Assembly: GCF_030014955.1 (NCBI RefSeq)
Contig: NZ_JAGRPV010000001.1
Span: forward strand, 8,271,501-8,335,500
DNA length: 64,000 nucleotides
Source of the DNA: Cohnella hashimotonis
Lineage (GTDB): Bacteria; Bacillota; Bacilli; Paenibacillales; Paenibacillaceae
Reading direction: 5' to 3'
The translations under genes were made by a program, and so were the position numbers. Below, one piece after another: positions 33,854-42,561 of the stretch (the first letter of the stretch is position 1; every line of letters starts with the position of its first letter). The notes under the pieces are model-generated. The model saw only the letters and a list, made by a program, of their open reading frames with translations, searched no databases and was not told the DNA's origin.

Positions 33854-35632
33854 TCATGACGCTGGCTTCGGCATCTCCCAGACGATCTCCGAGCGGACGC
33901 CGCCAAGTTCCGATTGCGTAAAGTGAAGGCTCGATCGCGTGCCGAAGCAGTGAACGATGCGCTGATTCGTATTCCACAAGCCTGCGCCCATGTCTTCTTC
34001 GAGCGGGCCCGTCAGCCTCTGATTCAACAGCGCTTGGCGCTCCGGGTCCATGCCCGGTCCGTCGTCGTCGACGAAGATGCGGCAGAGGCCGTCCGACATT
34101 TCCCCGCGGATGCGAATCTCGCCCGAGGCGAACGATTTGCCGACGCCGTGAATGACGGCATTTTCGACGAGGGGCTGCAGCATCAGGCGCGGCACCTGCT
34201 GGGCCAGCATCTCCTCGGGCACGTCGATCGTATAGTGAATGCGGCCGTTGCGCAGCTTTTGAATGTCCAGATAGTTCACGATCAGCTTTATTTCCTCCGC
34301 GAGGCTTGCCGTTTCCTTTTCCATCCGCGTGATGTATCGGTAATAGGCGCTGAGGTTGTATCCCATCGCGACGACGGCATCGTTCTCCTTCATCTGCGCC
34401 ATGTTAATCATGTAACCGAGGCAGTTGTACAGAAAATGCGGATTAATCTGCGCCTGCAGCTGCTTCATCGTCGCCTCCTGCGCGCGCATCCGCTCCTTCA
34501 ACACGTTTTCGATCAGGCTCTCGATCTGCCGCGACATATCGTTAAACCGGTAGAACAAAAACGTGAACTCGCCGTTCGCTTTAGCGTCGATGCGCGCCGA
34601 GAAGTCGCCGCGCTGCACCCTTTTGAGGCCGCCGATCAGCTTAACGATGGGACGCTGCACGTCTCTATAGAGCAGTACGGAGATGAAGGTGCCGAACAGG
34701 AAGAGCAGCAGCATCGACAGGTAAAAGAGATTGCGGCTCGAGGAGATTGGCCCCAGAACCTGGTCGAGCGGCGCGATGTCCACGAGATAGCCGCCGAGCA
34801 GCGGGGACTTCACAAGACTGACCAGGTAGCTGTCTCCGTCCAGGCGGATCGTCTGCTGCATCGTCTCGCCCAGGCTCAGCCCGTCCAGGTAAGACCGGAC
34901 CTCCGTCACAAGCTTGGCGGACGACGTACGGTTGGGGATCGGGGCACGACCCTTATAGTAGAACAGCGGATCGCCTTGGCCGCCTTCCTTGTACGTGTCC
35001 AGCATGTTCTGGATGTTCTCCCGGCCGAAGCTGGCCTGCACGACCAGATTGCTCCCCGTCAGCTTGTTCTGGTGCCCGAACGAATCGGTGTAAAGCCAGC
35101 GGAACGCCTTCGCTTCTCCCATGGCTGTCGCTTGGTCGTCGTAGATCCAATTGCCCGACAGGTTGCGCGCCAGATAGTCCTCGTCGTAAGGGGCATCCGT
35201 GCTAGAGTTGGTCACGGCTTCTTTGTGCACCTGCGAGTACACCGTGAACTCGACCGGCCAGATCGTCACGATGCCGGATTGCAGCTCCATTTTCTCCTGC
35301 AGCATGTACTTCGTCTGCATCCGGTCGTACTGGTCGTCCCAAACGCCGAGCCCGTTGAACTTCTGGACGTTCGGATCCTTGGAAAACGTGAAGACGAAGT
35401 CCATCGTCTGGTTGATCCGCGAGTCGATCTGGCTCGAGAGGAACGACAGCTGACTGATGTTCGAGGCCCGCATCTCCGTGCCGATGACGCGGTTCGCGAC
35501 GTTGTTGGCGTAGGCGAACACGATGCCGATCGGGATAAACAGGGCGACGATGAGTCCCGTGTACTTGGCGAACATGCTCATTTTTAGCGGCCCGCCCTTC
35601 ATCGAAAGGGCGCCTTCCATATTCCAGCGCAT
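33854..35632 (-). CDS. YesM-type sensor histidine kinase, second sugar locus
   Basis: From the ATG at 35632 (GGGAGGA nine bases upstream) the product has 592 residues: a first membrane helix (about 18-38), a large extracellular domain (to about 285), a second helix near SRNLFYLSMLLLFLFGTF, HAMP, the phospho-His motif NPHFLYNCLGYMINM, and an ATPase domain with FVDDDGPGMD and GAGLWNTNQRI. It is divergent from the first permease gene, so the 149-base gap between them probably holds both promoters. Confidence 0.92.
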   Translation of the reverse strand: MRWNMEGALSMKGGPLKMSMFAKYTGLIVALFIPIGIVFAYANNVANRVIGTEMRASNISQLSFLSSQIDSRINQTMDFVFTFSKDPNVQKFNGLGVWDDQYDRMQTKYMLQEKMELQSGIVTIWPVEFTVYSQVHKEAVTNSSTDAPYDEDYLARNLSGNWIYDDQATAMGEAKAFRWLYTDSFGHQNKLTGSNLVVQASFGRENIQNMLDTYKEGGQGDPLFYYKGRAPIPNRTSSAKLVTEVRSYLDGLSLGETMQQTIRLDGDSYLVSLVKSPLLGGYLVDIAPLDQVLGPISSSRNLFYLSMLLLFLFGTFISVLLYRDVQRPIVKLIGGLKRVQRGDFSARIDAKANGEFTFLFYRFNDMSRQIESLIENVLKERMRAQEATMKQLQAQINPHFLYNCLGYMINMAQMKENDAVVAMGYNLSAYYRYITRMEKETASLAEEIKLIVNYLDIQKLRNGRIHYTIDVPEEMLAQQVPRLMLQPLVENAVIHGVGKSFASGEIRIRGEMSDGLCRIFVDDDGPGMDPERQALLNQRLTGPLEEDMGAGLWNTNQRIVHCFGTRSSLHFTQSELGGVRSEIVWEMPKPAS

Positions 35633-35781
35633 ACGCGCGTTCCTCCCTCTGCTCCAATTGCTTAACAAAACCCTATCGATCCTAACAATGTCTTATAGTT
35701 GTAAGGCCTTTCCGGTTGCTACTATGGCTTAACAAGGGTTCGCTCTGTGCCCATCAATCGATCCGCAAACGGGGGAGAGCT

Positions 35782-36723
35782 ATGGAAGCAAATACATCCA
35801 AGTCCGCGGCTCGCGAGCTCAAGGACAGAAAACGCGGCTACAAGCAGCCTTGGACGCTGCATCTCATGGTGCTGCCGGCCGCCCTGCTCGTGCTTATCTT
35901 TTCCTACGTCCCGATGCTGGGAAACGTCATGGCATTCCAGGACTACAAGGCCAGGCTCGGGTTCGCCCACTCGCCGTGGGTCGGGTTCAAGCATTTCCAC
36001 TATATGTTCACGAACGATTACTTCGTCAAGATCATCGGCAACACGCTGCTGTTCGCCTGCTCGAAGGTCGTTCTGAACCTCGTCGTGCCTTTCCTGTTCG
36101 CGCTGCTGCTGAACGAGGTGCGCAAAATGGGGCTCAAGCGTTCGATCCAGACGTTCGTTTATCTGCCTCACTTCCTGTCTTGGGTCACGCTGTCGGGCAT
36201 CCTGATCGACGTGCTCGGCCAGACCGGCATCGTCAACCAGCTGCTGACGAGCGCTTTTGGCATCAAGCCGATCTTCTTCCTCGGCGACGGCACCTGGTTC
36301 CGCGTCACGATCATCGTGAGCGACGTCTGGAAGGAGTTCGGCTTCAACACGATCATCTTCCTCGCGGCGCTGTCCGGCATCAACCCGGCGTTGTACGAGG
36401 CGGCCGAGGTCGACGGCGCTTCCCGCTGGAAGCAGACGCTCAACATCACGGTGCCGTCTCTGCTGCCGATCCTCATCGTCGTCGCGACGCTGGCAATGGG
36501 CAACGTCCTGAACGCCAACTTCGACCAGGTGTTCAACCTGTACAGCCCGATGATCTACCAGCAAGGCGACATCATCGACACGTTCGTCTACCGCGAAGGC
36601 CTCCTGGGCGGACAATTCAGCTTCGCGACGGCCGTCGGCTTCTTTAAGTCGGTGATCAGCCTCGTCCTGATCGTCTTCTCGTACCGGCTCGCCTACAAAT
36701 ACGCAGGATACCGGATTTTCTAG
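35782..36723 (+). CDS. LplB-type sugar ABC transporter permease, second locus
   Basis: From the ATG at 35782 (GGGGGAGAG just upstream) the 313-residue protein has a basic N-terminus, six membrane helices and the EAA loop INPALYEAAEVDGASRWKQTLNITVP, ending RLAYKYAGYRIF as in LplB permeases. An upstream in-frame start at 35716 lacks a ribosome binding site. It forms an operon with the next permease 16 bases downstream. Confidence 0.93.
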   Translation: MEANTSKSAARELKDRKRGYKQPWTLHLMVLPAALLVLIFSYVPMLGNVMAFQDYKARLGFAHSPWVGFKHFHYMFTNDYFVKIIGNTLLFACSKVVLNLVVPFLFALLLNEVRKMGLKRSIQTFVYLPHFLSWVTLSGILIDVLGQTGIVNQLLTSAFGIKPIFFLGDGTWFRVTIIVSDVWKEFGFNTIIFLAALSGINPALYEAAEVDGASRWKQTLNITVPSLLPILIVVATLAMGNVLNANFDQVFNLYSPMIYQQGDIIDTFVYREGLLGGQFSFATAVGFFKSVISLVLIVFSYRLAYKYAGYRIF

Positions 36724-36739
36724 AAAGGGGTGAAGCCTC

Positions 36740-37612
36740 GTGTATCATAAAACGCTATCTTACCGCGTGTTCAGCGCATTCAACAATACGGTGCTCCTGG
36801 TGATCGCAATCCTCTGCCTCCTGCCAATGTTCCACCTGCTGATGGTATCCCTGAGCTCCAGCGCCGCGGCCAACGCGGGGCTGGTCACGCTCTGGCCCAA
36901 GGGACTGACGTTCGATGCTTACGAGAAGACGTTCCGCAACGCCAACTTCCTCAAGTCGCTCTGGATCTCCATCGAGCGGACGGTGCTCGGCACGGCGCTC
37001 GGCATGCTCGTCAACGCGATCGCGGCTTACGCGCTGTCTAAGGACACGCGGGTGTTCCGCGCGCGCAACGTATATCTCTGGTTCTTCGTCGTCACGATGC
37101 TGTTCCCGGGCGGACTCATCCCGAGTTATATTTTGATCCTGAAGCTGCATCTGATCAACAACCTGTTCGCGCTCATCCTGCCGGGCCTGGTCGCCGTCTA
37201 CAACATCATCCTGCTCCTCAACTTCTTCCGCTCCGTGCCGAAGGAGCTCGAGGAAGCCGCATTCATCGACGGCGCGGGGCATGTGCGGACGTTCTGGGCC
37301 GTCTACCTGCCCATCTCCCTGCCGTCGCTGGCGACCGTGTCTCTATTCACGATGGTCAGCCACTGGAACGCGTATTTCGACGGCCTCATCTATATGAAGG
37401 ACGCCGCCAAGCTCCCGCTCGCCAGCTTTATGCAGACAATCATCGTGCAAGCGGACATGACCAAGTTCGACCCGGCCGCGATCGCGGGCCTGTCCCAGCG
37501 CACGCTGCGGGCGTCCCAAATCTTCATCGGCGCGCTGCCGATCCTGATCGTGTACCCGTTCCTGCAGCGCTACTTCGTCAAAGGCATCGTCATCGGCGCG
37601 GTGAAAGAGTAA
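36740..37612 (+). CDS. LplC-type sugar ABC transporter permease, second locus
   Basis: The 290-residue protein has six membrane helices, the EAA loop VPKELEEAAFIDGAGHVRTFW and the family C-terminus RYFVKGIVIGAVKE. The start appears to be GTG, preceded by AAAGGGGTGA. It pairs with the permease 16 bases upstream. A strong terminator follows, so the operon contains just the two permeases. Confidence 0.93.
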   Translation: MYHKTLSYRVFSAFNNTVLLVIAILCLLPMFHLLMVSLSSSAAANAGLVTLWPKGLTFDAYEKTFRNANFLKSLWISIERTVLGTALGMLVNAIAAYALSKDTRVFRARNVYLWFFVVTMLFPGGLIPSYILILKLHLINNLFALILPGLVAVYNIILLLNFFRSVPKELEEAAFIDGAGHVRTFWAVYLPISLPSLATVSLFTMVSHWNAYFDGLIYMKDAAKLPLASFMQTIIVQADMTKFDPAAIAGLSQRTLRASQIFIGALPILIVYPFLQRYFVKGIVIGAVKE

Positions 37613-37623
37613 CAGGTAGTAAA

Positions 37624-37657
37624 GGCGCGTCCGGCAGAGCCGATCGCGCTTTTTTTG
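37624..37657 (+). terminator. Terminator of the permease operon
   Basis: GGCGCGTCCGGC pairs with GCCGATCGCGCT through two stacked helices, followed by seven T residues. It lies 12 bases after the stop of the second permease gene. Confidence 0.8.
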
Positions 37658-37734
37658 CGTGCAGCCGTATGCGTGCAAAATCTTTTCCCGTACCGGCATC
37701 ATATTGCTGACAGGCTCCGGCGCAGAAACCATCG

Positions 37735-38535
37735 CCGGAGCGCCAGTTGCACGGAAAAACCGTGTAACTCCACAGGAACCATCGCGGGGGGACGCCAGTT
37801 GCACGGAAAAACCGTGTAACTTCGCAGGGACCATCGCGGGGGTCGCCAGTTGCACGGAAAAACCGTGTAACTCCGCAGAGACCATCGCGGGGAGTGCCAA
37901 TTGCACGGAAAAACCGTGTAACTCCGCAGAAACCATCGCCCGCGAGTGCCAGTTGCACGGAAAAACCGTGTAACTCCGCAGAAACCATCGCCGGGAGCGC
38001 AAGTTGCACGGAAAAACCGTGTAACTCCGCAGAAACCATCGCCGCACGGAAAAACCGTGTAACTCCGCAGGGACCATCGCGGGGAGTGCCAATTGCACGG
38101 AAAAACCGTGTAACTCCGCAGAAACCATCGCCGGGAGCGCCGATTGCACGGAAAAACCGTGTAACTCCGCAGAAACCATCGCCGGGAGCGCCGATTGCAC
38201 GGAAAAACCGTGTAACTCCGCAGAGACTATCGCCGCGAGTGCCAATTGCACGGAAAAACCGTGTAACTCCGCAGAGACTATCGCCGCGAGTGCCAATTGC
38301 ACGGAAAAACCGTGTAACTCAGCAGAAACCATCGCCCGTGAGTGCCAATTGCACGGAAAAACCGTGTAACTCCGCAGAAACCATCGCCCGCGAGTGCCAG
38401 TTGCACGAAAAAACCGTGTAACTCCGCAGAAACCATCGCCCGCGAGTGCCAGTTGCACGGAAAAACCGTGTAACTCCGCAGGGACCATCGCCCGCGAGTG
38501 CCGGTTGCACGGAAAAACCGTGTAACTCCGCGTAA
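37735..38535. repeat. Tandem array of ~52-bp hairpin repeats (16 units)
   Basis: Sixteen units each contain TTGCACGG, A5, CCGTGTAACTCCGCAG, that is an eight-base stem with an A5 loop, followed by ACCATCGCC and a variable linker ending in GCCA. Unit spacing is mostly 51-52 bases; one unit near 38033 has lost about 15 bases, and one near 38405 has a stem change (ACGAAAAAA). Linkers between stems are conserved, not unique. The array fills the gap between convergent transcription units, together with the next two repeat entries; no gene is seen in 37613-39053. Confidence 0.95.
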
Positions 38536-38544
38536 CCCTATGCC

Positions 38545-38835
38545 GATCAGCGTAAAAAGGGCGCTAACGCCACATCAGGGAAACTCCTTGCTGTAGCGAT
38601 GAGCGCCAAAAGGCACTAACGCCGCCGCGCAGGCGCTCAGGAAGGCGCCGATAAGCGCCAAAAGGCATTAACGCCGCCGAGCAGGCGCGCAGGAAGGCGC
38701 CGATGAGCGCCAAAAGGCACTAACGCCGCCGCGTAGGCGCGCAGGAAGGCGCCGATAAGCGCCAAAAGACACTAACGCCACCGCGCAGGCGCTCAGGAAG
38801 GCGCCGATGAGCGCCAAAAGGCACTAACGCCGACG
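38545..38835. repeat. Second, unrelated 52-bp tandem array (5 units plus a diverged one)
   Basis: AGCGCCAAAAGGCACTAACG starts at 38602, 38654, 38706, 38758 and 38810, exactly 52 bases apart, with the remainder GCCGCGCAGGCGCTCAGGAA and GGCGCCGAT between. A diverged first unit begins near 38547. Each unit contains short GC-rich complementary pieces (GCC/GGC, GCGCC/GGCGC). The sequence is unlike the preceding array but has the same period. Confidence 0.93.
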
Positions 38836-38849
38836 GTGATGTCACTTTT

Positions 38850-38925
38850 TTGCAGACAAATCGAGTGTAATTCCGCAGAAATCACAGCCCGGAAGTACTG
38901 TGCACGCAATATAATGCAACCACTC
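38850..38925. repeat. Decayed copy of the 37.7-kb repeat unit
   Basis: GTGTAATTCCGCAGAAATCA, then CAGCCCGGAAGTACTGTGCACG and TAATGCAAC align with the conserved parts of the array at 37735-38535 but with many changes. It indicates that the array once extended across the second array, or that the second array was inserted within it. Confidence 0.6.
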
Positions 38926-39012
38926 CCGCTATGGTCTGGGGAAGGTGCCGGTGAGTATCGCGCCGCGCCCTACGTCAGCCCGAAACTTCAGCGTAGCCCA
39001 TAATCCCTGCAA

Positions 39013-39052
39013 AGGAAAGCCCTCAGGAGCGCGCTCCGAGGGCTTTCCTTTA
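39013..39052 (-). terminator. Strong terminator of the GH3 gene
   Basis: GGAAAGCCCTC pairs perfectly with GAGGGCTTTCC, flanked by AAA on the left and TTT on the right, directly beside the stop of the minus-strand GH3 gene. Confidence 0.85.
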
Positions 39053-39053
39053 T

Positions 39054-41261
39054 TTACTTGACGAGCCTGAACGGCAGCGCCGCGACGTCGCGGCTGTTCG
39101 GGCCGACCATCGCAAGGAACGCGCCGGCGTCGCTGGCGAGCGTCAGGTCCGCGTGGTAATACCGCAGCTGGCTCTCGCTCAATTCGAACGCGACCTCGGC
39201 GCTCTCGCCCGGCTGCAGCTCGATCTGGCGGAAGCCCTTGAGCTCCTTGACCGGCCGCACGACCTCGCCCGCGATGTCGCGGACGTAGAGTTGGACGGTC
39301 TCGACGCCAGCCACCGGACCGACGTTGGTGACGCGCAAACTAACCGTGACCGGCGCATCCGGCGTGATCTCGTCCGCCGACAGCGCAGCTTCGCCGTATT
39401 CGAACGCGGCATAGCCCAGGCCGTAGCCGAACGGCAGCAGCGGCTCGTTCGGAATGTCCAGGTACTGCGACACATAGCGCACCTGCGCGTCCGGCGCGCC
39501 TTGAGGACGCCCGGTGTTGAAGGCGTTGTAATACACCGGCACCTGGCCGACGCTGTGCGGGAACGACATCGTCAGGCGGCCCGACGGATTGGCGTCGCCG
39601 TAGAGCAGATCGGCGACCGCCGTGCCGCCTTCGGAGCCGGGGAACCAGGCTTCCAGCACGGCATCGGCTTCGTCGATGACGCCGTGCAGGTCGAGCGGCC
39701 GTCCGTTGAACAGCACGGCCACGACCGGCTTGCCGAACGTCTTGACGCGGCGGATCAGCGCGAGCTGCGCCTCCGGCAGGCGGATGTCCGCCCGGCAGCC
39801 GGCTTCGCCGCTCATGTCGGAGTGCTCGCCGAGCGCGAGCACGATGACGTCGGCGTCCCCCGCGGCGGCCGCGACCTCAAGCAGCTGCGCCTCGGTCGAG
39901 TCTGTCTCGATGCCGCAGCCTTCGGCGACGGTTACCGCGCCCGGCGCCGCCGCCTTGGCGCGGATGGCTTCGGACACGCGGACGACCGCGTCCTGCGATC
40001 CGGTCCACGACCAAGGCCCGAGCAGGTCGCCGCTGCGGGCGAACGGACCGATGACCGCCACCTTGCGCGCAGGCGAGAGCGGCAGGACGCCGTCGTTTTT
40101 CAGCAGCACGCACGACTTGTGCGCCAGCTCCAGCGCGGCCGCGCGGTGCGCGTCGCTGAACACGATTTCCCGCTCACGCTCGGGATCGGCCGCGCGGTAC
40201 GGATTTTCGAACAGGCCGAGCTTGTCCTTGAGCTGCAGAATGCGCAAGACCGCTTCGTCGATCAGCGCCGCGTCCACTTCGCCGGCTTCGATGAGCTCGG
40301 ACAGGTGCTTGGCGTAGCACGACGTCATCATCTCGATGTCGACGCCGGCCTTCATCGCCTTAAGCGCGGCTTCGCGCTCGTCCTCGGCGATGCCGTGCGC
40401 GATCAGCTCCTTGACCGCGCCCCAGTCGGAGATGAGTATACCGTCGAAGCCCCATTCCTCCCGCAGCAACTGCCGCATAAGCGGCACGTTGCCGGTGGCC
40501 GGAACGCCGTCGACCGTGTTGAACGACGTCATCACCATCTCGCAGCCTTCGTCGAGCGCGGCCTTGTACGCCGGCAGGTAGAACTCGCGAAGTTGGCGCT
40601 CCGACAGGTCGACGGTATTGTAGTCGCGTCCGGCTTCGGCTGCGCCGTAGGCGGCGAAATGCTTAACGCAGGCAGCAACCCGGTCCGGATCGCCCGACAG
40701 GTCGTCGCCCTGGAATCCGCGGACGAACGCTCTCGCGAACAACGCATTCAAATACGGGTCTTCGCCTGTCGACTCCATGACCCGCCCCCAGCGGGGATCG
40801 CGCACGAGATCGACCATCGGGGCGTACGTGACGTGAACGCCGGACACGGACGCTTCCTTGGCGGCGATCTCCGCGCTGCGCTCCGCGAGCGCGAGATCCC
40901 ACGAGCAGCCGATGGCGAGCGGCACGGGGAAAATCGTCTTGAAGCCGTGCACGATGTCGGCCATCATGAGGAGCGGAATGCCCAGGCGATTGCGCTCGAG
41001 ATGCTTGCGCTGGACGTTGATCGTCTCCTGCGCGCCGGCCATGCCGAGCACGGACCCGGCGTTACGCACGGTATCCTCGCCGATGCCGAGCGAGGCCATC
41101 GGGCCGGTAATCAGGCCGGCCTCCGACGCGCCTTCGAAGAAGGGGACGGCGAGCTGGATCAGTTGGGCGATCTTCTCGTCCAGGGTCATGCGTTCGAGGT
41201 AAACGTGCAGCGGCAGCTTCTCCGGAGAGGACGAAGACAAAGGAGCTTTAGGATCGGACAT
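39054..41261 (-). CDS. Glycoside hydrolase family 3, beta-glucosidase type
   Basis: From the ATG at 41261 the 735-residue protein has the standard GH3 order: N-terminal barrel with the nucleophile Asp279 in ILISDWGAV and the substrate-binding KHFAAYG, the alpha/beta sandwich domain (VAVIGPFARSGDLLGPW, LALGEHSDMSGEAG), and a C-terminal fibronectin-III-like domain. Likely activity is release of terminal beta-glucose or beta-xylose from oligosaccharides. There is no signal peptide, so it works in the cytoplasm. An operator palindrome lies 41-50 bases upstream, and the divergent gene is a LacI-family repressor. Confidence 0.93.
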   Translation of the reverse strand: MSDPKAPLSSSSPEKLPLHVYLERMTLDEKIAQLIQLAVPFFEGASEAGLITGPMASLGIGEDTVRNAGSVLGMAGAQETINVQRKHLERNRLGIPLLMMADIVHGFKTIFPVPLAIGCSWDLALAERSAEIAAKEASVSGVHVTYAPMVDLVRDPRWGRVMESTGEDPYLNALFARAFVRGFQGDDLSGDPDRVAACVKHFAAYGAAEAGRDYNTVDLSERQLREFYLPAYKAALDEGCEMVMTSFNTVDGVPATGNVPLMRQLLREEWGFDGILISDWGAVKELIAHGIAEDEREAALKAMKAGVDIEMMTSCYAKHLSELIEAGEVDAALIDEAVLRILQLKDKLGLFENPYRAADPEREREIVFSDAHRAAALELAHKSCVLLKNDGVLPLSPARKVAVIGPFARSGDLLGPWSWTGSQDAVVRVSEAIRAKAAAPGAVTVAEGCGIETDSTEAQLLEVAAAAGDADVIVLALGEHSDMSGEAGCRADIRLPEAQLALIRRVKTFGKPVVAVLFNGRPLDLHGVIDEADAVLEAWFPGSEGGTAVADLLYGDANPSGRLTMSFPHSVGQVPVYYNAFNTGRPQGAPDAQVRYVSQYLDIPNEPLLPFGYGLGYAAFEYGEAALSADEITPDAPVTVSLRVTNVGPVAGVETVQLYVRDIAGEVVRPVKELKGFRQIELQPGESAEVAFELSESQLRYYHADLTLASDAGAFLAMVGPNSRDVAALPFRLVK

Positions 41262-41301
41262 GATGTATATAACCCTCTTTCTGAAATGATAGCGGTTTAT
41301 C

Positions 41302-41311
41302 GAAACGTTTC
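41302..41311. promoter_or_regulatory. LacI-type operator in front of the GH3 gene
   Basis: GAAACGTTTC is a perfect palindrome (extended context ATCGAAACGTTTCTA) 41 bases upstream of the GH3 start on the minus strand. An identical copy precedes the LacI gene, 153 bases away. Confidence 0.7.
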
Positions 41312-41454
41312 TACGGATAGTATAATTCTGCATTCGACAGGCGTCAAACCCTATATTTTCTGTTGATTACGGGGCGCGTTTCAGATAAATTTAGAGCATA
41401 GCGAACAGGAGAGGGCTTATCCGTTTAGATATACGGCCTCATTTCGAATAAATT

Positions 41455-41464
41455 GAAACGTTTC
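41455..41464. promoter_or_regulatory. LacI-type operator in front of the LacI gene
   Basis: The same GAAACGTTTC palindrome lies about 50 bases before the LacI start. Two identical operators, about 15 helical turns apart between divergent genes, would permit looping by a tetramer or independent repression of both. Confidence 0.7.
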
Positions 41465-41515
41465 GCAAGTCTGACTTGTGCAAATCGCGGGTTTCGGGAA
41501 ATGGAGATGAAAAGC

Positions 41516-42490
41516 TTGGTCAGCATCAAGGATATCGCGAGCGCCGCGGGTGTCTCGATCTCCACCGTGTCCTATGCGCTCAACGGCAGCGACCGGATTA
41601 CAAAGGAGACCGCGGACCGGATTCAGTCTATCGCTAACGAGCTGGGCTACGTACCGAACCGGGCCGCCCGCTTGCTGAAGAAACGGGAAACGATGCTCGT
41701 CGGCGTCTTTTTAACGGACTTCAGCGGGCACTTCTATGGAGACCTGCTGTTCGGGCTCAAGGAGGAGTTGAACCGCAGAGACTACGATCTCATCGTCTGC
41801 AGCGGCCGCCGGTCGCACCGGATGATACCGGAGCGGGCGTTCGACGGGGCGATCATCCTCGACGCGACGTTCGCCGACGAGGAGCTGATCGGCTATGCGG
41901 ACCGCGGGCACAAGCTGGTCGTCCTCGACCGCGAGCTTGATCATCCCAACGTCAATCAGGTGCTGCTCGACAACAAAGCGGGCGCGACGCTGGCCGTGGA
42001 ATATCTGCTAGGTCAGGGACTCAGCCGGATCTGCGCCGTCGGCGGGCCCGAGTCGGCCTTCGATGCGCAGCAGCGGATGCGGGCGGTCAGGCAGGCAGTG
42101 GAGCGCGTGCCGGAGGCGAGCCTCGAAGAACTCCCGGGCGCCTTCGACAAGGCGTCCGGCTATGCCGCGGGTCCGCGGATCGCAGAGGCCGCCGGGGAAG
42201 GACCGGCGGGCGTTTTCTGCCTGAACGACGAGATGGCGATCGGACTATGCGACTACTTAAGGACGCAGACCGCCCTGCAGATCGGAAAAGACGTGCATGT
42301 GGTCGGCTACGACAATATCGAACTCGCGCAGTACATGCAGCCCCGGCTGGCTACGATCGACTATTCCAAACGCAAGTGGGGAGCGCTCGCCGCCGAACAG
42401 CTGCTGAAAATGCTGGAGGGCCGGCCGGTCGAGCAGGAACGGATCTACGTGCGGCTGGTTGAAGGCGAATCGGTGGGAAAAGCATACTAG
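41516..42490 (+). CDS. LacI-family sugar-responsive repressor
   Basis: The product has an N-terminal LacI helix-turn-helix (VSIKDIASAAGVSISTVSYALNG), hinge helix (PNRAARLLKKR) and a periplasmic-binding-protein-like sugar domain (VGVFLTDFSGHFYGDLLFG, FCLNDEMAIG, VVGYDNIELAQYMQPRLATID). I favour the TTG at 41516, which makes the usual family start (M)VSIKDIA and has GGAG nine bases upstream; ATGs at 41501 and 41507 are alternatives. It probably represses itself with the downstream permuted GH3 gene, the divergent GH3 gene, and perhaps the binding-protein gene at 32 kb. Confidence 0.92.
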   Translation: MVSIKDIASAAGVSISTVSYALNGSDRITKETADRIQSIANELGYVPNRAARLLKKRETMLVGVFLTDFSGHFYGDLLFGLKEELNRRDYDLIVCSGRRSHRMIPERAFDGAIILDATFADEELIGYADRGHKLVVLDRELDHPNVNQVLLDNKAGATLAVEYLLGQGLSRICAVGGPESAFDAQQRMRAVRQAVERVPEASLEELPGAFDKASGYAAGPRIAEAAGEGPAGVFCLNDEMAIGLCDYLRTQTALQIGKDVHVVGYDNIELAQYMQPRLATIDYSKRKWGALAAEQLLKMLEGRPVEQERIYVRLVEGESVGKAY

Positions 42491-42561
42491 GCTAAAACGC
42501 GAGCCCCCAAACGGACGGGTGGGCTTCGGGCTTCAAGATACTATCCTGAGGAGGATACAAT

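Noticed and set aside
37343..38488. Long minus-strand open frame with repeating ELHGFSVQLALPAM-like peptide
   Set aside because: It runs through the intergenic hairpin array and into the permease gene on the other strand; unit lengths of 51 and 52 bases break the peptide phase, and no ribosome binding site is present.
37735..38535. Possible CRISPR array
   Set aside because: The sequences between the hairpins are conserved from unit to unit rather than unique, units are fused without spacer-like variation, and no cas genes are present.
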